Of a stretch of DNA of 19,409 bases, positions 14,259 to 19,409 are shown piece by piece. The DNA is taken from assembly GCA_945919165.1 (NCBI GenBank), contig CAMEIZ010000013.1, forward strand, positions 1-19,409, written 5' to 3'. Position 1 is the stretch's first letter. Each line of letters begins with the position of its first letter. A program made the position numbers and the translations under genes. The notes beneath the pieces are model-generated. The model saw nothing but the letters and a program-made list of their open reading frames with translations. It searched no databases and was not told where the DNA came from. This DNA comes from an uncultured Traorella sp. Lineage in GTDB: Bacteria > Bacillota_I > Bacilli_A > Erysipelotrichales > Erysipelotrichaceae.

Positions 14259-14732
14259 ATGATAAGAATTGGACAGTCAATGGATATTCATCAGTTAGTT
14301 GAAAACAGAAAACTGATTTTAGGTGGAGTGGAAATCGAACACCATAAAGGATGCTTGGGGCACAGTGATGCTGATGTGTTGCTGCATGCGATCAGTGAAG
14401 CAATATTAGGTGCTTTGGCATTAGGTGATCTGGGCAAACATTTTCCGGATACGAGCGATCAGACTAAGGATATGGATTCGATGCTGATATTAAAGGGATG
14501 TGTCGATATGATGAAAGAAAAAGGCTATCATATTGTTAACATCGATTCTACAATTAATATTGAAAAACCAAAAATGGCGCCTCATATTCAAAAGATGAGA
14601 GAAAATATAGCGAAAATGTGTGAATGTGATATAGATCAGGTAAGTGTAAAAGCAACCCGTGGTGAAAAAATGGGCTTTGTTGGTCATGAAGAAGGTGTTT
14701 TAGCCATAGCTTCAGTGTTAGTGGAGAAGTAA
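14259..14732 (+). CDS. ispF: 2-C-methyl-D-erythritol 2,4-cyclodiphosphate synthase
   Basis: A 157-aa MEP-pathway enzyme that cyclises CDP-methylerythritol phosphate, leading to isoprenoids. Metal ligands are visible in MDIH (Asp9, His11) and His43 of HSDADVLLHAI; DLGKHFPDT and the C-terminal EKMGFVGHEEGV region agree with the family. The usual GxGYDVH entry reads GQSMDIH, a mild departure. Length is normal for the trimeric enzyme. It is the first gene of an operon; the next gene starts one base after its stop. Confidence 0.96.
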   Translation: MIRIGQSMDIHQLVENRKLILGGVEIEHHKGCLGHSDADVLLHAISEAILGALALGDLGKHFPDTSDQTKDMDSMLILKGCVDMMKEKGYHIVNIDSTINIEKPKMAPHIQKMRENIAKMCECDIDQVSVKATRGEKMGFVGHEEGVLAIASVLVEK

Positions 14733-14733
14733 T

Positions 14734-15183
14734 ATGAATCAGAAAATCTATGAAAAACTAGTAAAAGAATTCAATGATCAAACAGAAAAGCTTCATCAAG
14801 AAGGAAAAGGCATCAATCTGGTTGAATATAAATATCTCTCAAATTGTTTAGACTGCATGGAATACATGGATGAAAATTTTAAGATCGATTTAGATTGTTC
14901 TGCAGTTTCACTGGAAGTGTTGGATATTTTATTTGAAAATGCTTATGAAGCCTTACAAGAAGGCAGTTTGGAAAATGTTGACCGGTTTATCGACATGATG
15001 AGTGGTTACATAGGTATGGTTTATAAGAATGAATGGGGCGGAGATTATGTATATGATGAACAAAGTGAAGCACTTAACGTATCCTCCAATCACCTTTATC
15101 CAAAAAAAGATGTAGAAGAATGCATTTATCATCATAAAAAAATCAGTGAATTGTTTCAAATGATAGGAGAATATTTATCATGA
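14734..15183 (+). CDS. Conserved-looking hypothetical protein between ispF and HAD phosphatase
   Basis: A 149-aa soluble, acidic, mainly helical protein that I do not recognise with confidence. The central stretch (SGYIGMVYKNEWGGDYVYDE) resembles the GxYxGxV...GG.W pattern of DUF3806-like or immunity-type proteins that occur in many bacteria; this is only a weak motif resemblance. There is no signal peptide or membrane helix. SD tggag precedes the ATG, which lies one base after the ispF stop, and its TGA overlaps the next ATG by 4 bp. The operon position suggests constitutive co-expression, not a shared pathway. Confidence 0.75.
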   Translation: MNQKIYEKLVKEFNDQTEKLHQEGKGINLVEYKYLSNCLDCMEYMDENFKIDLDCSAVSLEVLDILFENAYEALQEGSLENVDRFIDMMSGYIGMVYKNEWGGDYVYDEQSEALNVSSNHLYPKKDVEECIYHHKKISELFQMIGEYLS

Positions 15184-15956
15184 GATTATTTGCCTCAGAT
15201 TTTGATGGAACCTTATACTTTGGCCCTTTGAAAAAAGACAGTTTCAAGGAAAATGTGAAAAGCATTCAAAATTTTCAAAAAGAAAATGCTTTTGCGATTG
15301 TGACCGGAAGAGATTATCATACTGTACATAAGGATGTACAAGAAGAAAATCTTCATCCAGATTATTATGCCTGTTTCAGCGGAGCGTTGATTCTTGATAA
15401 AGATGGGAATATTCTTCATGAAGAGAAATTACATATTGATGTGAAACAACTGGAAAAGGCAATGGAGAAATATAAAATTCGACATTTTGCCATTATGGGA
15501 CATCATCAAACTTATCATAAACCTATGAAGACAACTTTAAGACAAAAAATACTTTCATATAAAGCCAATAAAAAATGGTATCATCCTATTCATCATATGA
15601 AAGATCTTGATTTCAATGATATTTATTCATGCAGTGTAGGTTTTTTAAGCGAGATGGAAGCCAGAGAATGTGCAAAAGAACTTGAAAAGGAATATGATTG
15701 CAGTTTTTATGTGAATAAAAATTGTATTGATATTGTTTCAAAACAAGCCGGAAAGAAAAAAGCAGTTGACTGGCTGATGAAAACAGGCCAATATGAGAAA
15801 GCTTATGTGATAGGTGATTCTTATAATGATCTTGAAATGATTCAGGCTTATCAGGGGTTTACTCTTACTTGTGCCAGTGAAGAAATTCAAAAAAGAGCTT
15901 TCAAGGTCGTTAGAAGTGTCAGTGAAGCAGTTTGTTATGTAATGCAACAAAAATAA
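15180..15956 (+). CDS. HAD-superfamily hydrolase, Cof type
   Basis: A 258-aa sugar-phosphate or nucleotide phosphatase of the Cof/YidA group. HAD motif I is DFDGTLY (Asp7 nucleophile, Asp9), motif II VTGR (41-44), motif III a lysine in KKKAVDWL, and motif IV GDSYNDLEM (Asp213, Asp217). The C2-type cap lies between motifs II and III. The substrate cannot be told; members often dephosphorylate FMN, PLP or sugar phosphates. Translation is coupled to the upstream gene by ATGA. No clear terminator follows before the HD-domain gene. Confidence 0.92.
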   Translation: MRLFASDFDGTLYFGPLKKDSFKENVKSIQNFQKENAFAIVTGRDYHTVHKDVQEENLHPDYYACFSGALILDKDGNILHEEKLHIDVKQLEKAMEKYKIRHFAIMGHHQTYHKPMKTTLRQKILSYKANKKWYHPIHHMKDLDFNDIYSCSVGFLSEMEARECAKELEKEYDCSFYVNKNCIDIVSKQAGKKKAVDWLMKTGQYEKAYVIGDSYNDLEMIQAYQGFTLTCASEEIQKRAFKVVRSVSEAVCYVMQQK

Positions 15957-15996
15957 TGTTGAATTAAAGAGTATACTAGAATCAGGTGGTGAGATT

Positions 15997-17205
15997 ATGT
16001 TTCCAAAAACAAATGAAGTCAAAGTTATGAGAGATCCGGTACATGGTTATATTCATGTTGAATATCAGGTGATATGGGATTTGATCAATTCTCGTGAATT
16101 TCAGCGACTGAGAAGAATTCATCAATTGGGTGGAACTTTTCAGGTTTATCATTCAGCGGAGCATTCACGTTTTGCTCATTCTTTAGGTGTCTATGAAATT
16201 ACTCGACGAATGGTAAATGAAGTCAGCGGATTAAAGGAACTCAGTGAAGAAGATAAAATAACAGTGATGTGTGCAGCTCTTCTGCATGATTTGGGTCATG
16301 GCCCTTTCAGTCATGCCTTTGAAGCCATTACACCGGTGAAACATGAAGTATATACCCAACGAGTGATTTTGGAAAATACACAGGTTCATGAAATCTTAAA
16401 AAAGATTTCCAGTGATTTCCCTGATAAAGTTGCCTCAATTATTGATTATACACATCCTAATGAACTTCTTAATCAAATCGTATCAGGACAATTAGATGCA
16501 GATCGTATGGATTATTTATTACGTGATGCTTATTTTTCGGGAACCAGTTATGGAAACTTCGATTTAGAAAGAATCTTAAGAACCATGCGCGTCAGAGAAA
16601 ATAAAATCGTTGTGAAAAAGAGCGGTATTCATACAGTAGAAGACTATATTATGGCAAGATACCATATGTACTGGCAAGTTTACTATCATCCGGTAACACG
16701 AAGTTATGAAGCGATACTTCATAGTTTATTCAAACGAATGAAAGACCTTTATCAAAAAGATCCAAAACAGCTTTCTGAACTGAAAATGTTTTTACCATTC
16801 TTACAACAAAAGGATACGATAACGGATCACTTTAAAATGGATGAATCGGCAGCTCTGTATGGATTTACCTTATTAAGTGAATCCAATGATCCAATCAGTA
16901 AAGACTTAGCACGAAGACTTTTAGATAGAGACTTATTTGAGTACGAAGATATTCATGACAATCAGGATTTAACACGAATTAAAAAACAGGTAGAAAATCT
17001 GGGATATGATCCAGACTACTATGTGATTACGGATGAAGCCAGTCAAAGGCCCTACAAACCTTACAGCGGTTTAGAAGGACATAATATCTGGATCCTACAG
17101 GAAAACGGTCAAATCGAAGAACTATCAAAAGTAAGCGATTTAGTTAGTGCTATTGTGAAAGCAAATCTGAAAGAAGACCGTAAAGCCTTCTTTCCAACAC
17201 ATTAA
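15997..17205 (+). CDS. HD-domain phosphohydrolase, YwfO/dNTPase-like
   Basis: A 402-aa HD-superfamily protein related to B. subtilis YwfO and E. faecalis EF1143, the latter a dNTP triphosphohydrolase. The start KVMRDPVHGYIHV and RLRRIHQLG are hallmarks. Metal ligands are visible: His61 (HSRFAHSLG), the HD pair His97-Asp98 in LLHDLGHGPFSHAFE, and the later Asp in GQLDADRMDYLLRD. Likely role is dNTP pool control or housecleaning; inferred from family. The SD is aggtgg, with the start fixed by family alignment. A strong terminator follows. It may be transcribed from its own TATACT (15972-15977) or by read-through. Confidence 0.93.
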   Translation: MFPKTNEVKVMRDPVHGYIHVEYQVIWDLINSREFQRLRRIHQLGGTFQVYHSAEHSRFAHSLGVYEITRRMVNEVSGLKELSEEDKITVMCAALLHDLGHGPFSHAFEAITPVKHEVYTQRVILENTQVHEILKKISSDFPDKVASIIDYTHPNELLNQIVSGQLDADRMDYLLRDAYFSGTSYGNFDLERILRTMRVRENKIVVKKSGIHTVEDYIMARYHMYWQVYYHPVTRSYEAILHSLFKRMKDLYQKDPKQLSELKMFLPFLQQKDTITDHFKMDESAALYGFTLLSESNDPISKDLARRLLDRDLFEYEDIHDNQDLTRIKKQVENLGYDPDYYVITDEASQRPYKPYSGLEGHNIWILQENGQIEELSKVSDLVSAIVKANLKEDRKAFFPTH

Positions 17206-17212
17206 AAAATTC

Positions 17213-17239
17213 TAAAAGTGCCTTTATTAGGCACTTTTA
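17213..17239 (+). terminator. Rho-independent terminator after the HD-domain gene
   Basis: An 11-bp stem (taaaagtgcct at 17213-17223, aggcactttta at 17229-17239) with a 5-nt loop and T-rich ending. Confidence 0.85.
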
Positions 17240-17501
17240 TTTATATACATAATAAATTTTATAATTTTCAATATAAAACTAAAGGAAAAAGATTTTAGAA
17301 CTATTAGTTATTGTCGTGTGATTGAATAAACGTTTATTATTAAAAATGCAAGTTTCATATAAATAAAGATTTAATTTTTTTATTATTTAAATATTTATTA
17401 AAATCATACTTATATATATTATCATAAAATAATAGAGAAAAAAAAGACTTTAATTAAATAATTAAAAATTATATAGTTTTAATATAAATATTGGAGGTAA
17501 A
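17240..17501. other. Very AT-rich intergenic region
   Basis: About 260 bp with no open frame of note and A+T content clearly above that of the flanking genes. It contains a perfect 14-bp palindrome, AATAAACGTTTATT (17325-17338), which could be an operator, and several TATA-like hexamers, so the promoter of the next gene cannot be placed. The composition change marks a boundary between the housekeeping block and the small-protein/ABC module. Confidence 0.6.
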
Positions 17502-17789
17502 ATGAATGAAAATCGTGGAATTAACTATAAATTAAGAAGAACAAATACTGGAACTGGAGAAGTATTGCTTGGATTTAATAAATATACTTCAACAACAATT
17601 ACATCTGGTTATACTTTTTCAATTGAGTCAGCGATGACAGCAACAGGTTATAGTTCAAATATCGATGCCAATCAGTATTTAAGAATAAAAATTACATATA
17701 ATATTTATAAAAATAGTACTTATTTAGGTACTGTTAAAGTTACAATTTCATATCACATGAATGCATCACCTACTATATATTACGGATAA
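17502..17789 (+). CDS. Unrecognised small Thr/Tyr/Ser/Asn-rich protein
   Basis: A 95-aa protein of no family I recognise. It has no cysteine, no signal peptide and no membrane helix. It is rich in Thr, Tyr, Ser, Asn and Gly, with alternating polar/hydrophobic stretches (YLRIKITYNIYKNSTYLG, VKVTISYH) that predict beta-strands, the look of a secreted or surface beta-sandwich piece. A strong SD (ggagg at 17493-17497) supports translation from the ATG at 17502. An in-frame stop lies a short way upstream (17463-17465), so it is not simply the continuation of a longer frame. It precedes an FtsX/MacB-type permease and ATPase, a layout seen for peptide or bacteriocin modules; that role is speculation. 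Alternatively it is a relic of a larger secreted protein. Confidence 0.6.
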   Translation: MNENRGINYKLRRTNTGTGEVLLGFNKYTSTTITSGYTFSIESAMTATGYSSNIDANQYLRIKITYNIYKNSTYLGTVKVTISYHMNASPTIYYG

Positions 17790-17803
17790 ACTACATTTGA
17801 AAG

Positions 17804-17829
17804 ACGATTTAAAGTAATAAATCGTTTTT
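17804..17829 (+). terminator. Possible weak terminator between small protein and permease
   Basis: An 8-bp stem (acgattta at 17804-17811, taaatcgt at 17818-17825) with a 6-nt loop and a T-run. Low GC suggests incomplete termination, so the permease may be partly co-transcribed with the small protein. Confidence 0.55.
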
Positions 17830-17853
17830 CTTACTATAAGGAGAAAGCTAAAA

Positions 17854-19290
17854 ATGAATTCGTTCCAGCGCATTTATTACAATATCGCTAATAATTTAAA
17901 AAGAACGATATTATTCATGATTTCTGTTTTTCTGATTGCTTCCTTTATCTGTGCTTCCTATACTGTTTATCAAAGTACGACGCAGCTTAATAGGTTAATT
18001 AAACAGCAGCTAGGTGCTAATGTTTATTTAAAATCTGATATCTATAATTTTATTGTGATTAATAAAAGCTTGCCTGAATATGAAACCGTACATCTTAAAG
18101 CATTACAAGCAGTAGAAGAATTAAAAGAATATCTGAATGATGAACGAGTCTTATATGGGGATTTTTTTCAAGCACTGCCCCCAACACATGAGTTTTATTT
18201 GGAACATAATCTTTTAGCACTTCAAAAGGATGGTAGCTATTTCGGTTTACTGGGTGAAATGAGTGATTTGCAGTTAATCAGTGTAAGTCAGACACCTATG
18301 ATTGATGTATTAGAAAAAGAATTTCGCATTATTGAGGGTAGGGAATTCAATCAACAGGAACTTCAAGACGGATCGATGTCAATTCTTTTAAGTGATCGCT
18401 TTGTGAAAAAGGATGGGTCACCTTATCATGCAGGTGAAACCATTTCAATTGAATTTTTAACAAAAAAAAGTAATTTAGAGACGCAAGAAACAAAAACAGT
18501 TCATCGTGAAAGGTTTGATTTTGAAGTTATTGGTATTTATCATCCGAATTTCGTGAAAGACAGTACGAAAATAATGGAGAAAAATGTAAATTATTCGGTA
18601 TATTGTGATGATCCATATATTCCTTACCAAACTTTAAAAAAGATAGGAGAAAGAATCAAAGAAGTTGATTCACTTTATGGCGAAGGAGTAAGTTCTTATG
18701 GGGATATAGCTCTTATTAATGGTTTTTTCAGATTAAAAAATCCTGATGATGTGGAGAGCTTTATATCAGATCTAAACCAATCGGTACGACAATATGTTGG
18801 TTTTTATCTTGTATCATCTCTAGATGATTATTATGCTGTTTCTGATCCGATTAATAAATTAAAACTGATTTCACTTTTTATTATTTTATTTGCGTTGTTG
18901 GCAGCAGTTATATTATTATCATTGATTTTAAATTACTATGTGAAATCCAGAAAAAAAGAAATTGGTCTTTATCTTTCTTTAGGAGAAAAACGAAAAAAGA
19001 TTCTCTTCCAGGTATTCTGTGAAATCTGGCTGATCTGTCTGATCAGTTTAAGTGCAGCAATCTATACCGGAAATAAAATCGGAAAAAATCTGACTAATGA
19101 AATGATTCATGACACATTGAAAGTCGATGAGAAAATAGAAGAAGAAATGATCATAGAAAACTATCAGAGCAAGCTTGATCTTAAGTATTCCATGATCATG
19201 ATGATAGGTGGAAGTATTGTGATTCTGATGGCAAGTGTATATCCTATTACAAAAATGATGAAAATCAGTCCGAAAGAGTTACTTTCATAA
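17854..19290 (+). CDS. FtsX/MacB-type ABC transporter permease
   Basis: A 478-aa permease with the FtsX/MacB layout: one N-terminal membrane helix (about 18-40), a large extracytoplasmic domain (about 41-335), then three C-terminal helices (about 339-362, 384-406 and 446-466). The coupling region after the second helix (KSRKKEIGLYLSLGEKRKKI) is diagnostic: it contacts the ATPase. Such transporters act by mechanotransmission, exporting or sensing peptides, lipoproteins or antibiotics instead of importing nutrients. SD aaggag precedes the ATG. The ATPase gene starts 12 bp after its stop. The substrate is unknown; the preceding 95-aa protein is a possible partner. Confidence 0.9.
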   Translation: MNSFQRIYYNIANNLKRTILFMISVFLIASFICASYTVYQSTTQLNRLIKQQLGANVYLKSDIYNFIVINKSLPEYETVHLKALQAVEELKEYLNDERVLYGDFFQALPPTHEFYLEHNLLALQKDGSYFGLLGEMSDLQLISVSQTPMIDVLEKEFRIIEGREFNQQELQDGSMSILLSDRFVKKDGSPYHAGETISIEFLTKKSNLETQETKTVHRERFDFEVIGIYHPNFVKDSTKIMEKNVNYSVYCDDPYIPYQTLKKIGERIKEVDSLYGEGVSSYGDIALINGFFRLKNPDDVESFISDLNQSVRQYVGFYLVSSLDDYYAVSDPINKLKLISLFIILFALLAAVILLSLILNYYVKSRKKEIGLYLSLGEKRKKILFQVFCEIWLICLISLSAAIYTGNKIGKNLTNEMIHDTLKVDEKIEEEMIIENYQSKLDLKYSMIMMIGGSIVILMASVYPITKMMKISPKELLS

Positions 19291-19302
19291 GAGGGAGATA
19301 TT

Positions 19303-19409
19303 ATGACAATACTTGAAACAAAGAATTTATGTTTTTCATATAGAGATGGAGATAAAAAAAGAGTTATCTTGGATCATGTTAGTGTTTTATTTGAAAAAGG
19401 TACATTTTA
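19303..19409 (+). CDS. ABC transporter ATP-binding protein, 5' part only
   Basis: The window ends 35 codons into this gene, before Walker A. The visible start (LETKNLCFSYRDGDKKRVIL, then a DHVSVLFEKG-like strand) is the usual first strand and A-loop (Tyr in FSY) of MacB/LolD-type ATPases. SD gagggag lies before the ATG. It follows the FtsX/MacB-type permease by 12 bp and almost certainly encodes its ATPase. Confidence 0.85.
   Translation, partial: MTILETKNLCFSYRDGDKKRVILDHVSVLFEKGTF

Noticed and set aside
17346..17400. Signal-peptide or toxin/antitoxin ORF in the AT-rich gap
   Set aside because: All frames are broken by stops within a few codons; no coding signal.
1..19409. CRISPR array, insertion sequence, tRNA/rRNA, T-box or known riboswitch
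   Set aside because: No regularly spaced repeats, transposase, terminal inverted repeats, cloverleaf or conserved aptamer motif was recognised on either strand by eye.

Overview
The window is AT-rich, densely packed and encodes typical low-GC Firmicutes housekeeping proteins: the MEP-pathway enzyme IspF, oxygen-sensitive class III ribonucleotide reductase, the cyclic-di-AMP receptor DarA, RarA, YchF and a DUF951 protein. I infer an anaerobic, probably gut-dwelling Erysipelotrichia-like Firmicute; the taxon is inference, not proof. Most genes have Shine-Dalgarno sites, short leaders, extended -10 promoters (TGNTATAAT) and tight hairpin terminators. Several genes end inside the terminator hairpin.

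Layout. 1-239 is the tail of an unidentified helical protein. 250-861 (minus) is a permuted NlpC/P60-like protein. 940-3615 is a four-gene, start-stop-overlapping ABC-2 export operon: small protein, ATPase, permease, small membrane protein. 3684-3972 is an XRE-type regulator broken inside its helix-turn-helix. 4109-4858 is a SAM methyltransferase whose C-terminus is frameshifted at an (AT)5 tract. 4874-6133 (minus) is rarA. 6365-8974 is a coupled dtd-folD-DUF951-ychF cluster. 9042-9365 is darA. 9497-12315 is nrdD-nrdG, with nrdD interrupted by an out-of-frame deletion. 12400-13002 is a DUF308/HdeD-like membrane protein. 13118-14163 is an ArsR regulator coupled to a nitroreductase. 14259-15956 is ispF, an unknown gene and a HAD phosphatase. 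15997-17205 is an HD-domain dNTPase-like protein. 17206-17501 is a very AT-rich gap, followed by an unrecognised Thr/Tyr-rich 95-aa protein and an FtsX/MacB-type permease. The start of that permease's ATPase (19303 onward) is cut by the window edge.

The genes do not form one pathway; they are mostly independent transcription units in a core-genome neighbourhood. No CRISPR array, insertion sequence, tRNA or rRNA was seen, and I did not find a convincing new multi-gene defence or mobile system.

The points most worth a second look are: three coding disruptions within about 7.4 kb (XRE, methyltransferase, nrdD), the methyltransferase one in a dinucleotide repeat that could be phase-variable; two minus-strand genes with identical promoter geometry that predicts leaderless mRNAs; a FolD that lacks the family's catalytic lysine; and the small unrecognised protein next to the FtsX/MacB-type ABC transporter.
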